A stretch of DNA of 7,047 nt from JBDTMT01 sp039934135 (GTDB lineage: Bacteria; Desulfobacterota; Binatia; HRBIN30; CADEER01), in assembly GCA_039934135.1 (NCBI GenBank), contig JBDTMT010000329.1, forward strand, positions 1-7,047, given 5' to 3'. Positions 1 to 5,982 of the stretch are shown here, one piece after another. How positions within the stretch are numbered: the first letter of the stretch is position 1; each line of letters opens with the position of its first letter. The notes below the pieces were generated by a model. The model did no database searches. It saw only the letters and a program-made list of their open reading frames with translations, and was not told where the DNA came from. A program made the position numbers and the translations under genes.

Positions 1-1
1 C

Positions 2-2065
2 CCGGCGCCGCCAGAGGCTGCCGATACCGAGGTGTGGTTCGACGCGCCCGATGCGCAGTGTGTCGAGCCGGCGCTGGGCTGGCTGCGTACGCTGCCGGTC
101 AGCTCCGGCAGCATCGGCCGGCCGGGCGGTCATGTGCCCTCCGCGGTTGACCGAGGCCGTGGCTGGTGGATGCGCACCAGCGCCAAGAGCATGGAAGCGT
201 TGGCCGCGGCGTGGGCCGATCGCCCCGCCGACGTCACCTTCGTCGGCACGCCGCGCACGCGGCGCCTGCTGTTCGGCGCCACCTTGTTGCGGCCGCAACT
301 GCGCATCGCGCCAAGCGGCACCGACTGGTTCGCCATCGACGCGGAGTGGCAGCAGGAGGGGCTGCAGCTGGACGCCGCCGACCTCGCCCGCCTGCGCGTC
401 GCCACGACCCCGTTCGTCAAACTGTCGGGCGGCTGGGTGCGCCGCGAGGCCGTGCAGGTACACGATGAAGTGGCCGTCGTGCTCGCCGATCTGGGCGTCG
501 AGATCGGCGCCGGCCCGCAGTCGATCAGCCTCTGGCAGCTCGCCGGCGCGGCGCCCAGCAGCCTCGACGCGCTCGAGCGCCTGGGTGCCGATCCGGCGGC
601 GGTCGAGGCGGCGCGCACCCTGCGCGCGCGCGTTGCGGCTTTTCGCGGCCTCCCCGCCGTGGCGCCGCCCGCCGGGCTGCGCGCGACGCTGCGGCCGTAT
701 CAGGCGCGCGGACTCGATTTCCTGTCCAACGCCTCCAGCCTCGGCATCGGCGCCCTGCTGGCCGACGACATGGGACTCGGCAAGACCGTGCAGGCGCTGG
801 CCTGGCTGCAGCACCTGCGCGCCGCCGACGCGAGTCCGCAGCCGAGCCTGGTCGTCTGTCCGACCTCGGTGATGCACAACTGGCTGCGCGAGGCGGCGTC
901 CTTTACGCCCGACCTGCGCGTCCTGGCGCTGGAGCGCGGCGCCGCGCGCCGCGGCCTGTTCGAGGCCGTCGGCGAGTACGATCTGGTGGTGACCAACTAC
1001 GCCTTGCTGCGCCGCGACCTCGACACCTGGCGCGACATCCCGCTGCGCGCCCTGATTCTCGACGAAGCGCAGCAGCTGAAGAACCCGGACTCCGTCGCTA
1101 CCCACGCGGCCATGGCGTTGAGCGCGCGGCATCGCGTCGCCCTGACGGGTACGCCGCTGGAGAACCGCGCCCTCGACCTGTGGAGCATCGTCCAGTGCGT
1201 CAACCCCGGCTATCTCGGCCCGCGCGCCGCCTTCGAAGCGCGCTTCGATCGCCTCGACGCCCCGCCGCATGCGCGCACCTTTCTGGCCGCCAAGCTGCGC
1301 CCGATTCTGCTGCGCCGCACCAAGGCGGAAGTCGCCAGCGATCTACCGCCGCGCATCGAGGAACGCATCGACTGCGAGATGACGCGCGAGCAACGCCTCC
1401 TCTACGTCGACGAATTGCGCCGCAGCCGCGCGCTGGTGGAGTCCCTCGGCGCCACCGGCGGCCTGGCGAAGCACCGCATCCACATCCTCGCGGCGCTGAC
1501 GCGCCTGCGGCAGATCTGTTGCCATCCGGCGCTCGCTGGCGGCAAGCGCACGTTGGCGTCGGGCAAGTTCGAGGCCCTGTTCGAGCTCCTCGATCCACTC
1601 CTCGATGAGGGACACAAAGTCCTGCTGTTCTCGCAGTTCGTCGAATGTCTGAAGCTGCTCGACGCGGCCTTGCGGGCGCGCGGCATCCGCCGCCACATGC
1701 TGACCGGGGCGTCGGTCAAACGCGCCGAGATTGTCGACGCCTTCCAGCGCGACGACCAGCCGGGTGTGTTTCTCATCTCGCTCAAAGCCGGCGGCACGGG
1801 GCTCAACCTGACGGCGGCAAACTATGTCGTGCTCTTCGACCCGTGGTGGAACCCCGCCGTCGAAGCGCAGGCGATCGATCGCACGCATCGCATCGGCCAG
1901 CAGCGCACCGTCATCGCCTATCGCCTGCTGATGCGCGGCACGATCGAGGAGAAGATCTTCGAGCTGCAGCAACGCAAAGCGGCACTGGCGCGCGACGTCC
2001 TCGGCGAAGGCGGCTTCGGACGCGCTCTGACCCGCGGCGATCTGGACTACCTGTTCGAGGAGTAG
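2..2065 (+). CDS. Snf2/HepA-family ATP-dependent helicase (5' partial)
   Basis: A superfamily 2 Snf2-type DNA translocase, a family that uses ATP to move along duplex DNA and remodel protein-DNA complexes; its bacterial cellular role is mostly unknown. The frame is open to the left edge, so the GTG at 32 is probably internal and the N-terminus lies outside the window. Numbered from the codon at position 2 (687 aa visible), the motifs run in the expected order: LRPYQ (230-234), Walker A DMGLGKT with Lys261, motif Ia VVCPTS (about 284-289), DEAQ box (354-357), motif III TGTPLEN (382-388), the conserved RLRQICCHP (501-509), motif IV LLFSQF (541-546), motif V AGGTGLNL (596-603) and motif VI with RTHRIGQ (about 627-633). 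Both RecA lobes are complete and no catalytic residue is missing. Residues 1 to about 220 are a less conserved N-terminal region typical of long bacterial homologues, which often carry a SWIM zinc finger further upstream; none is visible here. It ends with TAG and converges on the kinase gene. Family assignment is very secure, the biological role is not. Confidence 0.95.
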   Translation, partial: PAPPEAADTEVWFDAPDAQCVEPALGWLRTLPVSSGSIGRPGGHVPSAVDRGRGWWMRTSAKSMEALAAAWADRPADVTFVGTPRTRRLLFGATLLRPQLRIAPSGTDWFAIDAEWQQEGLQLDAADLARLRVATTPFVKLSGGWVRREAVQVHDEVAVVLADLGVEIGAGPQSISLWQLAGAAPSSLDALERLGADPAAVEAARTLRARVAAFRGLPAVAPPAGLRATLRPYQARGLDFLSNASSLGIGALLADDMGLGKTVQALAWLQHLRAADASPQPSLVVCPTSVMHNWLREAASFTPDLRVLALERGAARRGLFEAVGEYDLVVTNYALLRRDLDTWRDIPLRALILDEAQQLKNPDSVATHAAMALSARHRVALTGTPLENRALDLWSIVQCVNPGYLGPRAAFEARFDRLDAPPHARTFLAAKLRPILLRRTKAEVASDLPPRIEERIDCEMTREQRLLYVDELRRSRALVESLGATGGLAKHRIHILAALTRLRQICCHPALAGGKRTLASGKFEALFELLDPLLDEGHKVLLFSQFVECLKLLDAALRARGIRRHMLTGASVKRAEIVDAFQRDDQPGVFLISLKAGGTGLNLTAANYVVLFDPWWNPAVEAQAIDRTHRIGQQRTVIAYRLLMRGTIEEKIFELQQRKAALARDVLGEGGFGRALTRGDLDYLFEE

Positions 2066-2072
2066 GCCGCGC

Positions 2073-2086
2073 CGGGCGCGAGCCCG
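2073..2086. terminator. small GC hairpin with GCGA tetraloop, possible weak terminator
   Basis: CGGGC pairs with GCCCG around a GCGA (GNRA-type) loop, eight bases after the helicase stop and inside the 92-base gap between two convergent genes. There is no following T-run on the + strand and none for the - strand transcript, so it would be at best a weak intrinsic terminator or an RNA 3'-end stabiliser. Nothing else stands out in 2066-2157. Confidence 0.2.
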
Positions 2087-2157
2087 CCGTGTCGATGAAA
2101 CTCAAGCTCGCCGCGTTCTTCCGATGCCGGGCAAAGACGCGCTGCGGTCCGCCCGAC

Positions 2158-3207
2158 TCAGCGGCGTGCGATGGCCGCGGCGTCCTCGATCAGGCCGAGC
2201 GACAGCGCGCCCATGATGTCGCCCATCTGCTTGTCGCCCTTGCCGGCGCAGGCGCGCGCGTAGTGGCCTTCGAGCAGGGCGGCGAGTTTGAACTTGGCGA
2301 GCACGACGTAATAGTCGAGGTGCGCGATCGAGCGGCCGGTCGCGGCGGCGTAGCGCTCGGCGAGATCCTGGCGCGTCGCGTGCCCGGCGCGGTCTTTGAT
2401 GTAGCTGCCGCGCGCCGGCGGCTCGCCGGGATCGCTCCAGCCGGACAGCACCCAGCCGAGGTCGAGCAGCGGATCGCCGATCGTCGCCTGCTCCCAGTCG
2501 ACGATCGCCGCCAGCTTCGCCGGCGCGCCGTGGCGGAACATGACGTTGATGAACTGATAGTCGCCGTGCAGGATCCCCGCCGGCGACATCGGCGGCGTGT
2601 TGGCGGTGAGCCATGTTGCCACCACGTCGAGGCCTGGCAGCGTGCGCGCCTCGTACCCCGGCGTGCCCTTGTAGCTGTCGAGCTGACCGAGCCAGCGCTC
2701 GACCTGACGCTCGAGGAAACCGTCGGGCTTGCCGAAGTCGTCGAGACCGATGGCGCGGTAGTCGACATTGGCCAACGCCGCCAGGCCATCGATCAGCTCG
2801 TAGCCGAGGCCGCGGCGCGTCGACGGGTCGGAGACAAACGGCTCCGGCAGTGGATCCATCGGCGTGAAGCCGTCGATCTTCTCCATCATGTAGAAGTTCG
2901 CGCCGACGACGCCGACGTCGTCACAGACGGCGAGCGGCTTGGCGTGCGGCACGGCGCTGCCCTCGATCGCCGACAAGACGCGGAACTCGCGCAGCATGAT
3001 GCGGTTGCTGGCGTCGCGCGGCGGATTCGGCGGCCGCCGCAAGATCACCGGCGCGCCCCCGCGCTTCACTTCGATGATCTCGTTCGACGCCCCGGCGCCG
3101 CGGATACGCTTCAACTCCAACGGCGCGCTGCCCAGCGACGTGAGATTCGCATCCAACCACGCCGTCAGGCGCGGTACATCGATCAGATCTTCAATCTTCG
3201 TCGCCAT
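2158..3207 (-). CDS. APH-fold phosphotransferase, ACAD10/ACAD11 kinase-domain type
   Basis: A 349-aa kinase of the aminoglycoside-phosphotransferase fold, full length for the family. Visible parts: glycine-rich loop GAGASNE (37-43), the ILRRPP strand (55-60), in which Arg stands where ordinary kinases have the ATP-binding Lys, a helix-C Glu (E74), hinge region around FYMMEKIDG (105-113), catalytic loop HGDYQFIN with D216 as likely base and N221 as metal ligand, and the metal-binding D237 in IVDWEQATIGDP. The VLRRPP and DWE.ATIGDP signatures fit the subgroup fused to an acyl-CoA dehydrogenase in animal ACAD10/ACAD11, and related to LvaA of Pseudomonas levulinate catabolism, rather than drug-resistance enzymes. 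There, the kinase phosphorylates a hydroxyacyl-CoA. The upstream gene in the same direction is the matching dehydrogenase, which supports this role; the actual substrate is inferred. The ATG is preceded by AGGCGAGG on the - strand, a usable ribosome binding site. No signal peptide or membrane segment, so cytoplasmic. An aminoglycoside-resistance role is unlikely. Confidence 0.9.
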   Translation of the reverse strand: MATKIEDLIDVPRLTAWLDANLTSLGSAPLELKRIRGAGASNEIIEVKRGGAPVILRRPPNPPRDASNRIMLREFRVLSAIEGSAVPHAKPLAVCDDVGVVGANFYMMEKIDGFTPMDPLPEPFVSDPSTRRGLGYELIDGLAALANVDYRAIGLDDFGKPDGFLERQVERWLGQLDSYKGTPGYEARTLPGLDVVATWLTANTPPMSPAGILHGDYQFINVMFRHGAPAKLAAIVDWEQATIGDPLLDLGWVLSGWSDPGEPPARGSYIKDRAGHATRQDLAERYAAATGRSIAHLDYYVVLAKFKLAALLEGHYARACAGKGDKQMGDIMGALSLGLIEDAAAIARR

Positions 3208-3221
3208 CCTCGCCTAAAAAC

Positions 3222-3240
3222 CACAGATGAACACGGATGG
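3222..3240. repeat. 19-base extragenic repeat, copy 1 (CACAGATGAACACGGATGG)
   Basis: This differs by one base from the copy at 4680-4698. It lies 14 bases upstream of the kinase start codon, in the same orientation relative to its gene as copy 2. Sequences of this type (read on the other strand as a CATCTGTG-rich string) are, from memory, common between genes in many environmental genomes. Function unknown. Confidence 0.7.
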
Positions 3241-3252
3241 ACACCGAGGCAC

Positions 3253-3340
3253 GGGTCGGGGGTTCGGGGTTCGGGCTTGGGGAAGAGAGATTGGGTTCAC
3301 CAGCTCTTCCCCAACCTCCTAACCCCCAACCCCCAACCCC
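3253..3340. repeat. G-rich/C-rich imperfect inverted repeat with G-quadruplex potential
   Basis: The core is a perfect 11-bp inverted repeat, TTGGGGAAGAG (3277-3287) against CTCTTCCCCAA (3304-3314), with a 16-base loop. Outside the core the left arm holds G-runs of 3, 5, 4, 3 and 4 bases on the + strand (3253-3282). The right arm holds C-runs that on the - strand read as GGGG, GGGGG, GGGGG and GGGG, the first three separated by TT (3309-3340). Either arm could form a G-quadruplex on its own strand, or the two could pair as a long imperfect hairpin. The element fills the gap between the dehydrogenase stop and the kinase, so a transcript covering both genes would contain it. It could dampen read-through, stabilise the upstream mRNA, or be a passive REP/MITE-like element. 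No T-run follows the hairpin directly; a T5 occurs later, just before the kinase ribosome binding site. Confidence 0.75.
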
Positions 3341-3348
3341 TTCCTACG

Positions 3349-4653
3349 TCAAAGATTGTCCAGCTCGCGGTCCAATTGCGCAGCGAACTTGGCGCGCGCG
3401 GCGGCGCGGCGGGTGGGGAGATGTTGGCTGGGGAAGAGGCCGGGGGCGGGTTGGTACTGCTTCAGCACCATCTTGGCGACGGTGACCTTGTGCACTTCGG
3501 TGGGGCCGTCGGCGACGCCGAACACCGGCGCCATCATCCACATGTGCGCCAGCGGCATCTCGTTGGAGAGGCCGAGCGAGCCGTGCAGGTGCATGGCGCG
3601 GTAGACGACGTCGTGGATGATCTTCGCCGTCGCCGCCTTCACCGCCGCGACCTGCAACCGCGCCTGGCGCTTGTCGCCGCGGTCGATCAACCAGGCGGTG
3701 TGCAGCACCAGCAGGCGGAACTGCGCCAGCTCGGCCCACGAATCGGCGACGTAGCCCTGCACGAACTGCTTCTCGCCGAGCGACGTGCCCTGGGTCGAGC
3801 GGCTGACGGCGCGCTCGCACATCATGTCGAAGGCCTTGTGGCACATGCCGACGGTGCGCATGGCATGGTGGATGCGGCCGCCAGAGAGGCGCGTCTGCGC
3901 GATCTCGAAGGCGCCGCCGGGACGGCCGAGCAGGTTCTCGGCCGGCACGCGGACCTGATCGTAATGGATGTAAGCGTGCGTGCCGTGCCCCTCTTCTTCG
4001 CCCATCAGGCCGGTGTCGCGCACGATCTTGAAGCCCGGCGTGTCGGTCGGCACGAGGAACATCGACATGCCCTCGTACGGACTGACGTCGGGATCGCTCA
4101 CCGCCATGACGATGCAGAACGAAGCGAAGCGCGCATTCGACGAGAACCACTTGTAGCCGTCGAGCACCCACTCGTCGCCGTCGCGCGTCGCGCGCATCGT
4201 GAACACCTTCGGATCGGCGCCGCCGTGCGGTTCGGTCATCGAGAAGCACGATGCAATATCGCCGTCGAGCAGCGGTTGCAGGAAGCGCTGCTTCTGCTCA
4301 GCGCTGCCGTAGTGGGCGAGGATCTCGGCGTTGCCGGAGTCGGGGGCCTGGCAGCCGAAGACGCTCGGCGCCCACATCGAGCGGCCGAGGATCTCGTTCA
4401 TCAACGCCAGCTTCAGCTGTCCGTAGCCGTGACCGCCGAGCTCCGGTCCGAGATGGCAGGCCCACAACTCGCGCCGCTTCACCTCCGCCTTCAGCGGCGC
4501 CGTGAGCTTGCGTGCCGCGGTCAGCTGCATGTCGTACGGCGCGCCCGGTTCGTTGAACAGCAGATCGATCGGCTCGATCTCGTCGCGCACGAATTGGTTG
4601 ATCCAGTCGAGCTTCGCCTGGAACTCCGGCTCGGTCGAAAAATCCCACGCCAT
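3349..4653 (-). CDS. acyl-CoA dehydrogenase, ACAD10/ACAD11 type
   Basis: A 434-aa cytoplasmic flavoenzyme of the acyl-CoA dehydrogenase fold. Visible parts: helical N-domain (about 1-130), the FAD/substrate-contacting SMTEPHGGADP segment (138-148), the GYKWFSSNA strand (167-174), a beta domain to about 240, and a C-terminal helical domain including RLSGGRIHHAMRTVGMCHKAFD (255-276), LHGSLGLSNEMPLAHMW (356-372) and ADGPTEVHKV (381-390). By alignment with medium-chain enzymes (YEGT), D382 sits where the catalytic Glu is found; Asp in DGP-EVH is characteristic of the ACAD10/11 and plant IBR3 group. In that group the enzyme can act with a partner kinase, removing phosphate from a phosphorylated hydroxyacyl-CoA to leave an enoyl-CoA. 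The kinase gene lies 141 bases downstream in the same direction. The frame stays open for 345 bases further upstream, across the antitoxin gene, but the start at 4653 is chosen for its strong ribosome binding site and because family homology begins there. Ordinary alpha,beta-dehydrogenation of a branched acyl-CoA remains possible. Confidence 0.95.
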   Translation of the reverse strand: MAWDFSTEPEFQAKLDWINQFVRDEIEPIDLLFNEPGAPYDMQLTAARKLTAPLKAEVKRRELWACHLGPELGGHGYGQLKLALMNEILGRSMWAPSVFGCQAPDSGNAEILAHYGSAEQKQRFLQPLLDGDIASCFSMTEPHGGADPKVFTMRATRDGDEWVLDGYKWFSSNARFASFCIVMAVSDPDVSPYEGMSMFLVPTDTPGFKIVRDTGLMGEEEGHGTHAYIHYDQVRVPAENLLGRPGGAFEIAQTRLSGGRIHHAMRTVGMCHKAFDMMCERAVSRSTQGTSLGEKQFVQGYVADSWAELAQFRLLVLHTAWLIDRGDKRQARLQVAAVKAATAKIIHDVVYRAMHLHGSLGLSNEMPLAHMWMMAPVFGVADGPTEVHKVTVAKMVLKQYQPAPGLFPSQHLPTRRAAARAKFAAQLDRELDNL

Positions 4654-4658
4654 CGCAA

Positions 4659-4666
4659 TCTCCTCC
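4659..4666 (-). promoter_or_regulatory. Shine-Dalgarno GGAGGAGA fixing the dehydrogenase start
   Basis: On the - strand GGAGGAGA lies five bases before the ATG at 4653. It decides the start: the open frame extends upstream to about 4998, but that extension is antisense to the CcdA-like gene and shows no dehydrogenase-like sequence. Confidence 0.85.
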
Positions 4667-4679
4667 GCGGCAAACGGAG

Positions 4680-4698
4680 CACAGATGAACACAGATGG
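4680..4698. repeat. 19-base extragenic repeat, copy 2 (CACAGATGAACACAGATGG)
   Basis: This matches 18 of 19 bases with copy 1 at 3222-3240. It lies 26 bases upstream of the dehydrogenase start codon, in the same orientation relative to its gene as copy 1 has to the kinase. Confidence 0.7.
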
Positions 4699-4740
4699 GT
4701 CCGGATGAGGAGAGCGACGCGCGTGTGCCGGTGCGCCAGT

Positions 4741-4753
4741 AGCCCAGTGGGCT
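4741..4753. promoter_or_regulatory. 13-base palindrome in the divergent intergenic region, possible operator
   Basis: AGCCCA-G-TGGGCT is a perfect palindrome between the divergently transcribed dehydrogenase and antitoxin genes; flanking CCAG/GG bases extend it loosely. It could be a dimeric regulator's operator, but chance in such GC-rich DNA is not excluded. I see no convincing -35/-10 pair for either gene in 4654-4857. Confidence 0.25.
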
Positions 4754-4815
4754 GGAGCCTGTCGGGTCAAGCGCGCGCACGGGACCGCAGGAGCTCGGAA
4801 CTTGCGCGGCGCCGA

Positions 4816-4829
4816 ACGTGCGCATACGT
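4816..4829. promoter_or_regulatory. imperfect palindrome upstream of the CcdA-like gene, possible autoregulatory site
   Basis: Two ACGT half-sites (4816-4819 and 4826-4829) flank a GCGCAT core, ending 28 bases before the antitoxin start. CcdA proteins bind DNA through their ribbon-helix-helix domain and repress their own operon, so a palindrome here would fit. The match is weak. Confidence 0.2.
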
Positions 4830-4857
4830 GTCCCTCGCAGCTGAAACGAGGCAATGC

Positions 4858-5088
4858 ATGAGGCCCGCCAGCAAGGTAGCCACCAGCCTTTCCGTTCGCG
4901 CCGACCTCATCCGGGATGCGAAGGCGCTCGGCCTGAACCTCTCCGAGGTCTTCGAACACGCTGTCAGTGATGCGCTGCGCCAGCAGCGGCGCAAGCAATG
5001 GAGAGAGGAAAACCGGGATGCGATCGATCGCTACAATGCAAAGGTGGCGCGCAAGGGGACGTTCAGCGACGCATGGCGCAAGTTCTGA
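4858..5088 (+). CDS. CcdA-like type II antitoxin, apparently orphan
   Basis: A 76-aa protein, close to the 72 aa of F-plasmid CcdA. Residues 8-42 look like a ribbon-helix-helix DNA-binding domain (a short strand ATSLSVRADLI, then two helices with LNLSEVFEHAV). Residues 43-76 match the CcdA tail that wraps around the CcdB toxin: W49, the EN pair at 51-52, a YN at 59-60, and G67-F69-S70-D71 before a final W-R-K-F. In characterised systems CcdA neutralises CcdB, a gyrase poison, and represses the operon. The ATG at 4858 is preceded by GAGG (4848-4851); the ATG at 4854 is out of frame. Its stop TGA overlaps an ATG (TGATG), as expected for translational coupling to a downstream toxin, but no CcdB gene follows; the next gene is an SDR. 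The family call rests on pattern recognition and is good; whether it is functional is unknown. Confidence 0.85.
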   Translation: MRPASKVATSLSVRADLIRDAKALGLNLSEVFEHAVSDALRQQRRKQWREENRDAIDRYNAKVARKGTFSDAWRKF

Positions 5089-5150
5089 TGGCGCGGTTCA
5101 CCGCCCGAGGCCGATCGTGTCGGTGCGTGCTGGCCGCCCCCTCGCGGTGA
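5088..5150 (+). pseudogene. possible remnant of the ccdB toxin start
   Basis: A 20-codon frame begins at the ATG that overlaps the antitoxin stop. Its first residues are MARF, as in many chromosomal CcdB proteins (MARF or MAQF followed by DVY). After these four residues the sequence no longer resembles CcdB and soon reaches TGA. The best reading is that a ccdB gene once followed and was deleted just inside its 5' end. Four residues are slim evidence; a chance short frame is the alternative. Confidence 0.35.
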
Positions 5151-5175
5151 CGGCAGCCGCCAAGGAGAAAGCGTG

Positions 5176-5952
5176 ATGTTGGATGACAAGGTTGCGATCG
5201 TTACCGGGGCTGGGTCGGGGTTGGGGCGCGCCGGGGCGGTGGCGCTGGCGCGCGACGGCGCGGCGGTGCTGGTGAGCGATGTCAACGAAACAGCGGCCCG
5301 CGAGACGGCGGCGGCGATCGTCGCCGCCGGCGGACGTGCGCATGCGCACGTTGCCGACGCCGGGCGCGCCGCCGATGCCGAGGGCATGGTGCGCGCCGCG
5401 CTCGACAGCTTCGGCGCGTTGCACATTCTCTACAACAACGCCGGGGTCGCCTGGCCGGGACGCGACGGCTTCACGCCGACGATCGAGCCCGACGATTGGG
5501 ACACGGTCATCCGCATCAACCTGTCGAGCGTCTTCTACTGTTCGAAGTACGCCATCCCGGCCATCGCCGCGGCCGGCGGCGGCGCGATCATCAATACCGC
5601 GTCGTCGATGGCGCACCTGCCGCTCGGCGGCATGGACGCCTACGCGGCGTCGAAGGGCGGCGTTGCACTGCTGACCAAGTCGATGGCCGTGCACTGCGGC
5701 CCGATGAACATCCGCGTCAACGCCATCAGCCCCGGCTACGTCGACACGCCGATGAACGCCATGATCTTCGGCAGCGAGTCGTTCAAGGACGGCTTCGCCA
5801 AAGGGCACGTCACCGGGCTGCAGACGGTCGAGGAGATCGCCGATCTGGTCGTCTTCCTGGCCAGCGACGCGGCGCGCTCGCTCACCGGCGCGGTGCTCAA
5901 CTGCGACCGCGGCTGGACCGCGTTCAAGCAGCCGGATGTGCTGCGCGGATAG
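5176..5952 (+). CDS. short-chain dehydrogenase/reductase (classical SDR)
   Basis: A 258-aa cytoplasmic oxidoreductase of the classical SDR family, which interconverts alcohols and ketones with NAD(P). Visible motifs: TGAGSGLG cofactor loop (10-17), D35 at the end of the second strand, favouring NAD over NADP, NNAG (87-90), N115 in RINLS, catalytic S143 in NTASS, and Y156-x3-K160. After the catalytic helix comes the usual NAISPGYVDTPM segment (182-193), and the C-terminus ends with LTGAVLNCDRGWTAF, in which the common DGG is replaced by DRG. The tetrad N-S-Y-K is complete, so it should be active. AAGGAG at 5162-5167 serves the ATG at 5176 (8-base spacing); the GTG directly before it at 5173 is possible. 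The substrate cannot be read from sequence. Nearby acyl-CoA genes make a hydroxyacyl-CoA or hydroxy-acid substrate plausible, but the name usually given by homology (3-oxoacyl reductase-like) should not be trusted. Confidence 0.95.
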   Translation: MLDDKVAIVTGAGSGLGRAGAVALARDGAAVLVSDVNETAARETAAAIVAAGGRAHAHVADAGRAADAEGMVRAALDSFGALHILYNNAGVAWPGRDGFTPTIEPDDWDTVIRINLSSVFYCSKYAIPAIAAAGGGAIINTASSMAHLPLGGMDAYAASKGGVALLTKSMAVHCGPMNIRVNAISPGYVDTPMNAMIFGSESFKDGFAKGHVTGLQTVEEIADLVVFLASDAARSLTGAVLNCDRGWTAFKQPDVLRG

Positions 5953-5982
5953 GTTGTTACGTTGTTAGGTTGTTACGTTGTT
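5951..5982. repeat. perfect 16-base tandem duplication (AGGTTGTTACGTTGTT twice)
   Basis: Two identical, directly adjacent 16-base units start within the SDR stop codon (the AG of TAG) and occupy the beginning of the gap between convergent genes. Each unit is itself built of GTTGTT-like triplets. The composition is much more AT-rich than the flanking genes. Confidence 0.9.

Noticed and set aside
51..872. Long overlapping frames within the helicase, such as 51-872 (+) and 1343-1972 (-)
   Set aside because: They are shadows of the helicase reading frame in GC-rich DNA, with repetitive Arg/Ala/Ser composition and no recognisable motif.
2102..2789. Other - strand frames overlapping the kinase gene
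   Set aside because: They are out-of-frame readings of a kinase whose catalytic motifs are all intact in the chosen frame, so no frameshift needs to be invoked.
2158..3207. Aminoglycoside or antibiotic resistance kinase
   Set aside because: It has the APH fold, but its VLRRPP-like strand, the DWEQATIGDP segment and the adjacent dehydrogenase gene fit the ACAD10/11-type group.
3222..4698. CRISPR array
   Set aside because: There are only two 19-base copies, about 1.46 kb apart with a whole gene between them; there is no regular spacing and there are no spacers.
4654..4998. N-terminal extension of the dehydrogenase to 549 aa
   Set aside because: The extra 115 codons are antisense to the CcdA-like gene, resemble no dehydrogenase sequence, and a strong Shine-Dalgarno lies directly before the ATG at 4653.
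1645..5088. A very long + strand open frame of 1147 codons crossing the helicase end, both - strand genes and the antitoxin
   Set aside because: It is a by-product of high GC. Its translation is Arg/His/Ala-rich and low in complexity through 1645-4857, and it lies antisense to two clear enzymes. Only the last 76 codons, from 4858, form a recognisable protein.
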